From JAKACA01 sp963769255 (GTDB lineage: Bacteria > Actinomycetota > Acidimicrobiia > Acidimicrobiales > Bog-793): 64,000 nt of DNA. The stretch spans positions 1,488,001 to 1,552,000 of the forward strand of contig CAVYKV010000001.1 in assembly GCA_963769255.1 (NCBI GenBank), given 5' to 3'. Below the pieces are notes generated by a model, which worked only from the letters and a program-made list of their open reading frames with translations, searched no databases and had not been told where the DNA came from. Below, one piece after another: positions 44,295 to 52,666 of this stretch; positions within the stretch are counted from its first letter, which is position 1; each line of letters opens with the position of its first letter. Made by a program: the position numbers and the translations under genes.

Positions 44295-44822
44295 ATGTCA
44301 TCTGCAACTGTCCCCACCGAAACCCCCGTTCGGCGCGTCCGGACCCATCTCCTGCCCCGGCCGAGCCTCGAGGTGGCCGGGCTGCTCACCCTCTTGCTGG
44401 GGGCGTGGGCGGGGATCGTGGCCTACGTCGGCCCCTCCTTCGGGTTCAGTGCCGACGGGGCGTCCGCCTGGAGCTGGACCTTCGCCCACGGCATGCTCTT
44501 CCTCCTGCCGGGGGCCGGTGCCTTCCTCGCCGGGGCGCTCACCATGATGGGAGCGGCCACGGACCGGAAGGCCGTGCTCGGCTTCGCCGGCCTGCTCGCC
44601 GCCGTCTGCGGCGCCTGGCTCGTCGTCGGGCCGGTGGCCTGGCCGGTGCTCGGGCATGCTGCCTTCTTCCGGACGGTCCCGTCGGGCACACGAGACCTCG
44701 ACTACTGGATCGGGTACGCCCTCGGCCCCGGCGGGCTCCTCATCGCCCTCGGTGCCTTCATCCTCGGGCGCGACCGTTACATCATCGCCCCAGCCGTCTC
44801 CGCCGACCGCTTCGAGGTGTAA
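44295..44822 (+). CDS. Conserved integral membrane protein
   Basis: A 175-residue protein with four to five hydrophobic helices (LEVAGLLTLLLGAWAGIVAYVGP; FAHGMLFLLPGAGAFLAGALTMM; AVLGFAGLLAAVCGAWLVVGPVAWPVL; YWIGYALGPGGLLIALGAFIL). I do not recognise the family; it resembles small actinobacterial membrane proteins without known function. A GGAGG site lies 7 bases before the ATG. It is divergent from the sedolisin and could be controlled by the shared 188-base region. A weak hairpin (GGCCGC ... GCGGCC) follows its stop. Confidence 0.65.
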   Translation: MSSATVPTETPVRRVRTHLLPRPSLEVAGLLTLLLGAWAGIVAYVGPSFGFSADGASAWSWTFAHGMLFLLPGAGAFLAGALTMMGAATDRKAVLGFAGLLAAVCGAWLVVGPVAWPVLGHAAFFRTVPSGTRDLDYWIGYALGPGGLLIALGAFILGRDRYIIAPAVSADRFEV

Positions 44823-44988
44823 AGGCCGCTTCGAGTTGCAAGGCGGCCGAGGGTCGGCGGGCGCGGCACACACCGGCCTCAGCCGCGCCCCGGGGGTTGC
44901 GGCCTGACAGGCGCCGGAATACCGTCAAGGAGCCGCTGCGCCGAGCCGGTGCGGGGCTTCACGACACGCTGGCACCGAACGGGGATCC

Positions 44989-45951
44989 ATGATGGGGGAG
45001 AGCGAGGACCGCCGGCCGATCGGTCCCGTGGACGCGTCGAAGGTGCCTCGCTTTGCCGGCATCGCCACCTTCGCCCGCCTCCCTCGCCGCGAGGAGGTGG
45101 AACGTTGCGACGTCGCCATCCTCGGGATGCCCTTCGACGCCGGCACGAGCTATCGCCCGGGTGCCCGCTTCGGGCCGCAGGCGATCCGGGCGGCCTCCCG
45201 GTTGCTGCGCCCGTACAACCCGGCACTCGACGTCTCGCCCTTTGCCGGCCAACAGGTGGCCGACGCCGGCGATCTCGCCCTCAACCCCTTCGACATCGCC
45301 GAAGCCGTCGCCGCCATCGAAGACGGGCTCGAACAGGTCAGGCACACGAGCGGTCGGGTCGTCTCTCTCGGAGGGGACCACACGATCGCCCTCCCCATCC
45401 TCCGGGTCCTGCATCGCAGCCACGGTCCCATCGCCGTCGTCCACCTCGATGCGCACCTCGACACCTGGGACACGTACTTCGGCGCACCCGTGACGCATGG
45501 GACGCCGTTTCGCCGGGCTTCCGAGGAAGGGCTGCTCGCCCTCGGCTCGTGCATCCATCTCGGTATCCGCGGCCCCCTCTACGACCGCCTCGACCTGAGC
45601 GAGGACTCCAGGCTCGGCTTCGTCGTGCGGCGGGCGAACGCCATGGGCGAGGCCCACGAGGCGGAGACCCTCCGTCTGATCCGGGAGCGGGTGGGCGACC
45701 ACCCGGTGTACGTCTCGGTCGACATCGACGTCCTCGATCCCGCCTTCGCACCGGGGACGGGCACGCCCGAGCCGGGCGGTCTGTCGAGCCGGGAGCTGCT
45801 GGGCGTGCTCCGCGGGCTCGCCGGCCTGCCGATCATCGGCGCCGACGTCGTGGAGGTGTCGCCCGCCTACGACCACGCCGAGCTGACGGCGCTGGCGGCG
45901 GCGCACGTCGCCTACGAGCTCATCTCGCTCATGGCTACGGCCGGCCCCTGA
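44989..45951 (+). CDS. speB: Agmatinase/ureohydrolase family enzyme
   Basis: A 320-residue Mn-dependent ureohydrolase. The metal ligands are in LGGDHTIALP (His), VVHLDAHLDTWD (Asp-x-His-x-Asp), and VSVDIDVLDPAFAPGTGTPEPGGLSSRE (Asp-x-Asp). These, with PFDAGTSYRPGARFGPQAIR near the N-terminus, place it with agmatinases and guanidinobutyrase-type enzymes rather than arginases. Agmatinase makes putrescine and urea from agmatine in the cytoplasm. Guanidinase or guanidinobutyrase activity cannot be excluded. The nearby amine or amino-acid permease and FluG-type glutamine synthetase (48405-51485) would fit polyamine use. The ATG at 44989 follows GGGGATCC; an adjacent ATG at 44992 is possible. Confidence 0.85.
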   Translation: MMGESEDRRPIGPVDASKVPRFAGIATFARLPRREEVERCDVAILGMPFDAGTSYRPGARFGPQAIRAASRLLRPYNPALDVSPFAGQQVADAGDLALNPFDIAEAVAAIEDGLEQVRHTSGRVVSLGGDHTIALPILRVLHRSHGPIAVVHLDAHLDTWDTYFGAPVTHGTPFRRASEEGLLALGSCIHLGIRGPLYDRLDLSEDSRLGFVVRRANAMGEAHEAETLRLIRERVGDHPVYVSVDIDVLDPAFAPGTGTPEPGGLSSRELLGVLRGLAGLPIIGADVVEVSPAYDHAELTALAAAHVAYELISLMATAGP

Positions 45952-45985
45952 GCGGCGGTGGGCGCCGACTGCGGCGCCTTGGCAG

Positions 45986-46189
45986 GTGATGGACTGGATG
46001 CGCCGTAGGGACCGTCAGGGAGCCGCCGATGCCGGAGCAACGCCTCGTCGAGCGCGCCCGCACCCTCGCGCGCCTCGACCTCGCACCGGCCTCGCCACCT
46101 CCCACGCCTCTCGCCTCGCTGGTATGGGGTTGATGCTCGTCGGCGCGGTGGCGGCGGGTCTTGGGTACCTGATCCCCATCGTCGGCTGA
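45986..46189 (+). CDS. Small putative membrane protein, doubtful
   Basis: A 67-residue frame whose last 22 residues form one membrane helix (MGLMLVGAVAAGLGYLIPIVG). The first part is rich in Arg and Pro and looks unnatural. An ATG in another frame at 46029 gives MPEQRLVERARTLARLDLAP, which looks more like a real N-terminus, so a one-base shift near 46080 may have broken a small gene. The remaining bases between 45952 and 46254 show nothing else. Confidence 0.25.
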   Translation: MMDWMRRRDRQGAADAGATPRRARPHPRAPRPRTGLATSHASRLAGMGLMLVGAVAAGLGYLIPIVG

Positions 46190-46254
46190 GCGGGTCAACC
46201 GATAGCGTCGTGCCGAAAGGATCCGGCAAGGGGTCGTGTCGAGAGGGGGCCACG

Positions 46255-47328
46255 ATGCCAGCAAAGGGAGGATTCAGGCGGAGGCGGCCGAGCGGTGGAG
46301 GGGTGTCTCCGCCGGCGGCGGGCTGGGTGCGCGGGAGCGCCGTCGGAATCGCCGCCGCCGTGGTGCTCGCCGCTTGCAGTGGTGGGACGGCGACCACCAC
46401 GACGACGGTCTCGCCGACGACGGTCTCGCCGACGACGGTGGCCGTGACGGCGTCATCGAGCGGGTGCGGCAAGGCGGCGACGGCGGGCTCGACCACGCTC
46501 TCGCCCATGATCGGGGGCCACGCCCGGGTGGTGATCGTGCACGTGCCGAGCGGCTACACGGGCTCCCAGAAGGTCGCCCTCGTGCTCAACCTGCACGGGA
46601 GCGGGAGCGACGCCGTCGAGCAGGAGGCCTTCACCGGCATGGACGCCACCTCGGACGCCAACGGCTTCATCGTGGCGTACCCGCAAGGGCTCATCCCCGA
46701 AGGGACGGGCTACGACTGGAACGTGCCGGGCGTGCCCCTCGTCGGGGGCAATCCCGTGCCCGCCGGCGCCGCTGACGACGTCAGCTTCCTCGCCGACCTC
46801 GTGCACCTCCTCGAGCAGCGCTACTGCATCGACGAACGGCGGGTCTACGCCACCGGCTTCTCCGGCGGTGCTCGCATGTCGAGTCAGCTCGCCTGCGACG
46901 AGTCGGGCGTGTTCGCCGCCGTGGCACCCGTGAGCGGCCTGCGACGCCCGACTCCGTGTCCGGCGGGCCGTGTCGTTCCCATCATCTCCTTCCACGGCAC
47001 GGCCGACCCGGTCGACCCCTACGACGGCCACGGGCAGGCGTACTGGACCTATTCCGTGCCACAGGCCCTGAAGGACTGGGCGGCTCAGGACGGGTGCTCG
47101 AGCACGCCGGCGACTTCCCAGCCGGCGGCGACCGTCACGCTCACGGCCGACAGCGGGTGCCGCGATGGCGCTGTCGTGGAGCTCTACACCATCGCCGGCG
47201 AGGGTCACGAGTGGCCCGGCGGCCCGCACCTTCCCCGCAGCCTCACGCGGCTGCTCGGCCCGCAGACGATGGCCACCAGCGCCGACAGTCTCATCTGGAG
47301 CTTCTTCAGTACCCACAGGTTGCCGTAG
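46255..47328 (+). CDS. Secreted polyhydroxybutyrate-depolymerase-like lipoprotein esterase
   Basis: A 357-residue lipoprotein. The signal GSAVGIAAAVVLAAC ends in a lipobox Cys, followed by a Thr/Ser-rich linker (TTTTTVSPTTVSPTTVAVT) encoded by a 15-base tandem repeat. The hydrolase domain is of the LpqC/PHB-depolymerase (esterase) type: LVLNLHGSGSDAVEQE near the oxyanion hole, nucleophile in YATGFSGGARMSSQLAC, acid in ISFHGTADPVDPY and His in GEGHEWPGG. It would cut short-chain polyesters or feruloyl-type esters outside the cell; the substrate is not fixed. ATG 46255 follows GAGAGGGGGCC. A strong terminator follows at 47354. Confidence 0.82.
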   Translation: MPAKGGFRRRRPSGGGVSPPAAGWVRGSAVGIAAAVVLAACSGGTATTTTTVSPTTVSPTTVAVTASSSGCGKAATAGSTTLSPMIGGHARVVIVHVPSGYTGSQKVALVLNLHGSGSDAVEQEAFTGMDATSDANGFIVAYPQGLIPEGTGYDWNVPGVPLVGGNPVPAGAADDVSFLADLVHLLEQRYCIDERRVYATGFSGGARMSSQLACDESGVFAAVAPVSGLRRPTPCPAGRVVPIISFHGTADPVDPYDGHGQAYWTYSVPQALKDWAAQDGCSSTPATSQPAATVTLTADSGCRDGAVVELYTIAGEGHEWPGGPHLPRSLTRLLGPQTMATSADSLIWSFFSTHRLP

Positions 47329-47353
47329 ACACGGCGACACGAGCCCGGACGCG

Positions 47354-47385
47354 ACGATGCAGCCTGGTTGCCCAGGCTGCATCGT
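47354..47385. terminator. Perfect 14-bp hairpin between convergent genes
   Basis: ACGATGCAGCCTGG (47354-47367), loop TTGC, CCAGGCTGCATCGT (47372-47385), followed by TGGG. It lies 25 bases after the esterase stop and 27 bases beyond the DoxX stop on the other strand, so it can terminate both transcripts. Confidence 0.8.
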
Positions 47386-47411
47386 TGGGACGTGGTGAGG
47401 AGCTAGGCCGT

Positions 47412-48002
47412 CTAGGCCGCCTGCGCTGGCTCGACGGCCCCGCGCACGCCCTGCCGCAGGCCGACTGTTTGGCTCGCCCGACGACGCTGGACGTAACCCC
47501 GGATGAGGCCGTCCCCGCCGATCCAGCCCGAGGTCCGCCACGTCGCAAGGATCACGACTGCGAAGAGGGCGTAGAACGGGTTCACACCCGCACTTCCGGT
47601 GAACATGTAGGTGAGGTTCAGGATGAGGGCCCCGAGGGCTGCCGCCGGCGTGAGGATGCCGAGGATGAGGCCGATACCGATCAGTGCCTCGGCAACGGTG
47701 ATCAAGACGCCGATCCAGCCTGCGTTGGGGACGACAAAGCTGTGCAGGAAGCTGGCCCACCAGCTGTAGCTCGCCACTCCGTGAGCGGCGAAGCCGGCAA
47801 CCCCAGCACCGTTGTTGTGCATGAAGTAGCCGTTCTCCGCTCCGAAGAGCTTCGCCCATCCTGCCTGCAGCCACATGATGCCCAACCAGACGCGCATGGC
47901 GGTCCACACGGGGGCCATGATCTTCGAGTTGGACAGGAAGGCGGTGAACTTCGGGGACTTCGTCCCAGAGGGGTCACCGAGCAGCTTCGTGATGTTCTTC
48001 AT
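47412..48002 (-). CDS. DoxX-family membrane protein
   Basis: A 196-residue protein with about four membrane helices: VWTAMRVWLGIMWLQAGWAKLFG, WIGVLITVAEALIGIGLILGIL, AALGALILNLTYMF, NPFYALFAVVILATW. The pattern RVWLGIMWLQAGWAKL is the DoxX/DoxD signature. Relatives include the thiosulfate:quinone oxidoreductase large subunit and actinobacterial DoxX proteins linked to redox stress. ATG 48002 follows GAAGGAATCACA. Upstream on the minus strand is a DosR-like box, so expression under low oxygen or redox stress is a fair guess. Confidence 0.82.
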   Translation of the reverse strand: MKNITKLLGDPSGTKSPKFTAFLSNSKIMAPVWTAMRVWLGIMWLQAGWAKLFGAENGYFMHNNGAGVAGFAAHGVASYSWWASFLHSFVVPNAGWIGVLITVAEALIGIGLILGILTPAAALGALILNLTYMFTGSAGVNPFYALFAVVILATWRTSGWIGGDGLIRGYVQRRRASQTVGLRQGVRGAVEPAQAA

Positions 48003-48076
48003 TGTGATTCCTTCTTCCCGGCCCGGCTCCCTTGCGGGCCATAGACGTATCTTCGAGGTTTGGGTGGTTCGCCACG

Positions 48077-48091
48077 AGGGTCGAAAGTCCC
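48077..48091 (-). promoter_or_regulatory. DosR-like box upstream of DoxX gene
   Basis: On the minus strand the site reads GGGACTTTCGACCCT, a close match to the DosR core GGGACTWWNGNCCCT. It lies 75 bases before the DoxX start. A second GGGACTT (in GGGACTTGTGGGACC, 48100-48114) follows 23 bases upstream, so two sites may be arranged in tandem, as is common for DosR promoters. Confidence 0.5.
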
Positions 48092-48100
48092 GAGCCCGTG

Positions 48101-48127
48101 GTCCCACAAGTCCCGAGCTTGTGGGAC
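48101..48127. repeat. Perfect 10-bp inverted repeat beside the DosR-like box
   Basis: GTCCCACAAG (48101-48110), 7-base spacer TCCCGAG, CTTGTGGGAC (48118-48127). Part of it overlaps a direct repeat of AAGTCCCGAGC (starts 48085 and 48108). It is likely an operator or a leader hairpin for the DoxX transcript. Confidence 0.45.
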
Positions 48128-48261
48128 TGTCGGCGACAAAGGACCAGGTCACCGCGTGCGGTGGGCGCTGAGGGGCGTGCCGAGTCCCGGGGGATGGTAG
48201 GCATCGTCCCCGCGGGGGTGGTTTCCTCGACCACGTGGCGCCGGGTCCCCCCGGACCCGTG

Positions 48262-48310
48262 AAGGTGTTTGAGGTTTGTACAGACGTCTGCACGAAACCT
48301 CAAACACCTT
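48262..48310. repeat. Long dyad: 16-bp arms around a CAGACGTCTG palindrome
   Basis: AAGGTGTTTGAGGTTT (48262-48277) and AAACCTCAAACACCTT (48295-48310) are exact reverse complements. Between them GTACAGACGTCTGCACG contains the perfect 10-bp palindrome CAGACGTCTG (48281-48290). The element is AT-richer than its surroundings. It lies 95 bases beyond the permease stop. It could be a terminator, a TetR-type operator with an extended dyad, or a small mobile or palindromic repeat element. Confidence 0.5.
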
Positions 48311-48404
48311 GTCACTCGGCACGCTGTGGGGAGCCGGAACGGCGGGTGCGGACGCGGCACGGCCGGCCGCAAGGTGGCGGCCGGCCGTTACGAACTACGG
48401 GTGT

Positions 48405-49952
48405 TCAGAAGCCGGTCAGCGATGCCGGGTCGAGGGCAGCCGGCGGTTCCTGGTGCTCCGGCTCCTTCTCCTCCAGGGGCTTGAGGCCGTCCGCCTGCGT
48501 CATGAGCGCCCCGATCTGTCTCGCCTTCCCGGGGGAGAGCACGACGGCGATGAGGGCAACGGCGAGCCAGCCACCGGCCCAGATCAGCAGCCACTTGTAG
48601 TCGCCGTTGGGGTACGGCGGCGCGACGTTGCGGTACAGCGTGTAGCCGAGCACGATGCCGCCGGCGATGGGGATGACGATCTCCCAGCGGCGCACCTTCG
48701 CCTCACCCGAGAAGAACAGGAGGCGAATGGCCCCGACGGTGGCGAGGAGGTAGACGACGAGCAGGACGAGTGTGCCGATCGTGCCGGAGGTGTCGAAGAT
48801 TTGGATGGCTGACTGGCCGAAGCCGACGGCGTACACGAGGTACACGGCGAGGGCGCCGAACAGGACGCCCACGATGGCGGGAACGGGCGTCCGCCAGCGG
48901 GACACTCGGGCGAGCACCGTGCCAGGGGAGGCGTCGCGGGCAAGGGAGAAGAGCATGCGAGACGAGCCCACGACGCACGCCAGTGCACAGGAGAAGGCGC
49001 TCACGACGGTGCCGAAGGTCACGAGGTCGCCGACCCAAGCGGTCACGTACTGCGACCCGAGGGCGCCGAGGAGCGAGCCGGTGCCGGCGTAGGTCGAGAC
49101 GCCGGAGGTCGAGGTCCCGAAACCCATGCCCTCGATGGCTGTGACGAAGACGAAGTAGATGCCGCCGAACAGGACGGTGCCGACGATGGCCCGCGGGATG
49201 TCGCGGCGGGGCCGGGCCGTCTCCTCGCCGAGGGTGGCAGACGCCTCGAAGCCCGCGAACGACAGGAAGCCGAACACGGCACCCTGGAACAGCCCTGACG
49301 TGCCGATGCCCTTCGGCAGCGTGAAGACGCTCAGCGTGAAGGTGTGGCCTCCGGGGGCGTGCCCGCCGATGAGGCGGACGAGCACGATGACGCTCACGAT
49401 GAGGATGAGCGCGACTGTGGCGCCCTCGAACCCGAGCAACGCCCCCGTCGCCCGGCGGACGGGAGAGGAAGCGAGGGCGAGAAGGAGAACGGCGAAGGCG
49501 CCCGCAAGAAGGAAGGGCGCCCACGTTGGCGGGTTCGTCCAAATCTTGAGCGTCGTGAGGAGCGACGTGCCGAAGATGCCGGCGGCGACGGTCGTCGTGA
49601 CGGCATAGAACATGTAGGTGCCGATGAGGCCCCAGCCGGCGATGACGCCGGGTCGCACCCCGAGGGTCGCTCCGACGAAGCCGTAGACCGAGCCCGCATG
49701 GTTGAAGTGCTGGCAGAGGCGGGCGATGCTGTAGGAGACGAGCAGGATCCCGACGGCCGCCACGAGGAAGGCCAACGGGACAGCGCGGCCCACAGAGCCG
49801 ACGGCACCCTGCGGGTTGATGTTCGCTGCCATGCTCGGCGCCATCAGCCCCACAGAAAGACCGATCGCTGCCCAAATGGTTAATTTGCCGTGTAGGCGGG
49901 ATTGCCCAGCTGTGGTCTCGGTTCCCCCCTCGACGGCGCTCGTAGTCGCCAT
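48405..49952 (-). CDS. APC-superfamily amino acid/polyamine permease
   Basis: A 515-residue transporter with about 12 membrane helices. The N-terminal consensus GKLTIWAAIGLSVGLMAPSMAANINPQG, then FGFLSFAGFEASATLGEETARPRRDIPRAI, is typical of the AmAAT/YeeF-like APC permeases that import amino acids or polyamines. It is divergent from the glutamine-synthetase-like gene (138 bases between starts). That arrangement suggests the substrate is an amine, a polyamine or glutamate-type amino acid handled by the neighbours. ATG 49952 (MATTSAVEGG) is the first natural start; the frame further upstream is antisense to the synthetase gene and not coding. Confidence 0.85.
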   Translation of the reverse strand: MATTSAVEGGTETTAGQSRLHGKLTIWAAIGLSVGLMAPSMAANINPQGAVGSVGRAVPLAFLVAAVGILLVSYSIARLCQHFNHAGSVYGFVGATLGVRPGVIAGWGLIGTYMFYAVTTTVAAGIFGTSLLTTLKIWTNPPTWAPFLLAGAFAVLLLALASSPVRRATGALLGFEGATVALILIVSVIVLVRLIGGHAPGGHTFTLSVFTLPKGIGTSGLFQGAVFGFLSFAGFEASATLGEETARPRRDIPRAIVGTVLFGGIYFVFVTAIEGMGFGTSTSGVSTYAGTGSLLGALGSQYVTAWVGDLVTFGTVVSAFSCALACVVGSSRMLFSLARDASPGTVLARVSRWRTPVPAIVGVLFGALAVYLVYAVGFGQSAIQIFDTSGTIGTLVLLVVYLLATVGAIRLLFFSGEAKVRRWEIVIPIAGGIVLGYTLYRNVAPPYPNGDYKWLLIWAGGWLAVALIAVVLSPGKARQIGALMTQADGLKPLEEKEPEHQEPPAALDPASLTGF

Positions 49953-50090
49953 GGCGACATGATAAGTGACTTCTCCCGCTCGCACTAGGGGCACCGCTCG
50001 ACAGCTCCCGAGGGCAGCCCGGGCGACCGAAGCGGCGCGGCCGCGGAGATGACAGGATTGGCAGCCACCTGACGAGAAACGGAGGGTTTC

Positions 50091-51485
50091 GTGCCCGCAG
50101 GGGACACACCACCTCGAGACGATGGCGCCCACGGCTCCCCGAGCGCAGCGGCGCTGACCGACGAGCTCGCCGAGCGCGGTATCGCCGGCATCGCCCTCAA
50201 CTACGTCGACAACACGGGCATCACGCGGGTGAAGGCAATCCCGACGGCGCGTCTCGAGGCCGCCACCAAGTCCGGCGTCGGGATGTCGCCGGTGTTCGAC
50301 GTCTTCGTGCTCGACGACTCGGTGACGGCGAGCCGGACCTCCACGGGGCCGGTGGGCGACCTCCGCCTCTACCCCGACCTCCGGCGGCTCGTCGACCTGC
50401 ATGCCCAGCCCGGGTGGGCGTGGGCTCCCGTCGACCGGCGCACGAGGTCGGGCGAAGCACACCCGCTCTGTCACCGCTCCTTCGCCGCCCGCATGGTGGA
50501 GCGGGCGGCCAAAGCGGGTTACACGAGCTCCATGGCCTTCGAGGTCGAGTGGGCGCTCGACGCCGGCAGCGGCGACGAATTCGTCCCGGCCACGTTGGGG
50601 CCCGCCTACGGCATGACGCGGCTCATCGAGTGCTCCGACTACCTGCGCGACGTGCTGCGTGCCTTGGCGGCGGAGTCGATCGAGGTCCACCAGGTCCACC
50701 CGGAGTACGCCGCCGGGCAATTCGAGGTCTCCGTCGCACCCAACGACGCCGTCGGGGCGGCCGACGACAGCGTGCTCGTCCGCCAGACGGTGCGTGCCGT
50801 CGGGCACCAGCACCACTTCCGCACGAGCTACTCGCCGAGCGTCGTGGCCGGGCACGTGGGCAACGGCGGGCATGCGCACGCCAGCTTGTGGAAGGACGGT
50901 CGCAACCTCTTCGCCGGCGGCGACGGGCCGCACGGGATGTGCCCGGAGGCTGAAGCCTTCGCCGCCGGAATCCTCCGCGAGCTCCCGGCGATGCTCGTGA
51001 TCGGAAGCCCGAGCGTTGCGAGCTATCAACGCCTCGTCCCCCAGCACTGGGCAGGTGCCTTCCAGTCGTGGGGGCTCGAGAACCGCGAGACGGCGCTCCG
51101 GCTCGTGACGGGCACGGAGGGTCACGAGAGCCAGGGCGCCAACCTCGAGGTGAAATCCTTCGACTTGAGCGCCAACCCCTACCTCGTCGTGGGCATCCTG
51201 CTGGCTGCCGGCCTCGCCGGCATCACCGACGAGCTCCGCCTGCCGCCCGAGATCCCGGTCGACCCGGCGACGCTGTCCGTTGGGGAGCTGGCAGCCGCCG
51301 GCGCCGCCCCGCTGCCCTCCAGCCTGTCCGAGGCGCTGGAGCGGTACGAAACGAGCTCCGTGCTCGCCGAGGCGCTCGGCGAGCCGCTCTTCGAGACGAT
51401 CGCCGCCGTCCGCCGGGCCGAGCTTGCCCTCTTCGCAAACGCCACCCCGGACGAGGTGGCTCTCCTCACGAGGTGGCGGCATTGA
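50091..51485 (+). CDS. Glutamine synthetase-family ligase, FluG/gamma-glutamylamine type
   Basis: A 464-residue cytoplasmic ligase. The N-terminal beta-grasp segment (IALNYVDNTGITRVKAIPTARLE) and the catalytic beta barrel are complete: MAFEVEWAL and QFEVSVAPND carry metal-binding Glu, GHVGNGGHAHASLW is the ATP/ammonia-binding block, and YQRLVPQHWAGAFQSWGLENRETALRLV contains the arginine residues for glutamate. The SWGLENRETALR form and adjacency to a FluG-type amidohydrolase place it with gamma-glutamyl-amine ligases rather than housekeeping GlnA. Expected reaction: ATP-dependent joining of glutamate to an amine. GTG start with CGGAGGGTTTC before it. The amidohydrolase start overlaps its stop. 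Confidence 0.82.
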   Translation: MPAGDTPPRDDGAHGSPSAAALTDELAERGIAGIALNYVDNTGITRVKAIPTARLEAATKSGVGMSPVFDVFVLDDSVTASRTSTGPVGDLRLYPDLRRLVDLHAQPGWAWAPVDRRTRSGEAHPLCHRSFAARMVERAAKAGYTSSMAFEVEWALDAGSGDEFVPATLGPAYGMTRLIECSDYLRDVLRALAAESIEVHQVHPEYAAGQFEVSVAPNDAVGAADDSVLVRQTVRAVGHQHHFRTSYSPSVVAGHVGNGGHAHASLWKDGRNLFAGGDGPHGMCPEAEAFAAGILRELPAMLVIGSPSVASYQRLVPQHWAGAFQSWGLENRETALRLVTGTEGHESQGANLEVKSFDLSANPYLVVGILLAAGLAGITDELRLPPEIPVDPATLSVGELAAAGAAPLPSSLSEALERYETSSVLAEALGEPLFETIAAVRRAELALFANATPDEVALLTRWRH

Positions 51486-52640
51486 CGGCGGCGGAAGTGG
51501 CCCGGGAGGCGGTGGCGGCGGCGCCGCTCATCGACCACCACGTCCACAGCGTGGTCGGCGAGATCGCCGATCGGCAGGGCTTCGAGCGTTTCCTCACGGA
51601 GTCCGGTCAGCCGGCGGGGGAGGGCTGCAGTTACTTCGACTCCTTCCTCGGTGCCGCCTTGTTGCGCACGTGCGCCCCCGTGCTCGATCTCGACGAGTCG
51701 GTCTCGGCCGACGACTACCTGGCCCGGCGCCGCGAGCTCGGCGGTGAGGAGGCCAACCGTCGCCTCCTCGGCGCCGCCGGTGTCGCCGAGCTGCTCGTCG
51801 ACCACGGCTACCAGGGAGGCGATCTCGTGGAGCCGGACGAGCTCGCTCGCCTGGCCGCCACGCCGGTTCGCCGCATCGCCCGCTTGGAGCAGGTGGCCGA
51901 GACGGTGGCGGCCGCCGGCACAGACGCCGCCGGCTTCGCCGATGCCTTCGCCGAGGCGCTCGCTGCTGCCCTCGCCGGGGCCGAGGGCGCCGTCGGCTGC
52001 AAGTCGGTGCTCGCCTATCGCTACGGCCTCGATGTCGACCCGTCCGAGCCCGGGCCTGCCGAGGTACGGGAGGCGGCGGGGGAATGGCTCTCCGAGGCGG
52101 CGCGCTCCGGGACCGTGCGCCTGTCCCATCCCGTGCTGCTGCGACATCTCGTCTGGGCGGGGCTGCGCGCCGGAGTGCCCCTGCAGTTCCACACGGGCTA
52201 CGGCGACCCCGACCTCGAGCTCCACCGCTCGGATCCGGCACTGCTCACCGGCATCATCCGCCGGGCGGCGGATCTTCGGCACGCCGATCATGCTGCTGCA
52301 CTGCTACCCGTTCCACCGGCAGGCCGCCTACCTGGCCGGCGTCTTCCCCCACGTCTACTTCGACGTCGGGCTGGCCGTGAACTACGTCGGCTACCGGGCG
52401 GCCACCGTCTTCGCCGAAGCGCTCGAGTCGGCGCCCTTCCACAAGATGCTCTACTCCTCGGACGCCTTCGGCTTGGCGGAGCTGCACTACATGGGCGCCG
52501 TGTCGTTTCGTGCCTCGCTCACGGAGGCCCTGGAGCCGCTCGCTTCTCGGGAGGAACGGGACGCCGAGGAGCTGAACCGGGCTGCGTACCTCATCGGTGC
52601 GGGCAACGCGCGACGCGTGTACCGCCTCCAGACCGCCTGA
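51482..52640 (+). pseudogene. FluG-like amidohydrolase, broken by one-base frameshift
   Basis: A TIM-barrel amidohydrolase in two frames. The first frame starts at TTG 51482 (overlapping the synthetase stop) and holds LIDHHVHS (HxH metal site) and PLQFHTGYGDPDLELHRSDPALLTGIIRRA. The second continues from about 52275 as GTPIMLLHCYPFHRQAAYLAGVFPHVYFDVGLAVNYVGYRAA, with Asp in LYSSDAFGLAELHY, to the stop at 52640. One extra base near 52277 (GATCTTCGGCACG instead of GATCTTGGCACG) would explain the shift. All metal ligands are present across the two frames, so loss may be recent or a base-calling error. In fungi and some bacteria this domain is fused to a glutamine synthetase (FluG); here they are adjacent. 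Confidence 0.75.
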
Positions 52641-52666
52641 GCGCACAGAGCGACGGGAGCGCTGCC

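Larger units (their letters stand above)
48003..48404. other. Regulatory intergenic region between DoxX and permease genes
   Basis: No gene is seen. The region holds the DosR-like box and a neighbouring inverted repeat for the DoxX promoter. It also has a hairpin CGGGTCC-CCCC-GGACCCG at 48242-48259 and the long dyad at 48262-48310, each listed separately or noted here. The last two lie downstream of the permease stop and may end its transcript. Confidence 0.5.

Noticed and set aside
47950..47970. GGGACTTCGTCCC as another DosR-like box
   Set aside because: Inside the DoxX coding region (codons for SGTKSP) and not in a promoter.
48242..48259. CGGGTCC-CCCC-GGACCCG hairpin as a separate regulatory element
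   Set aside because: Short and GC-only; likely part of the same transcript end as the long dyad next to it.
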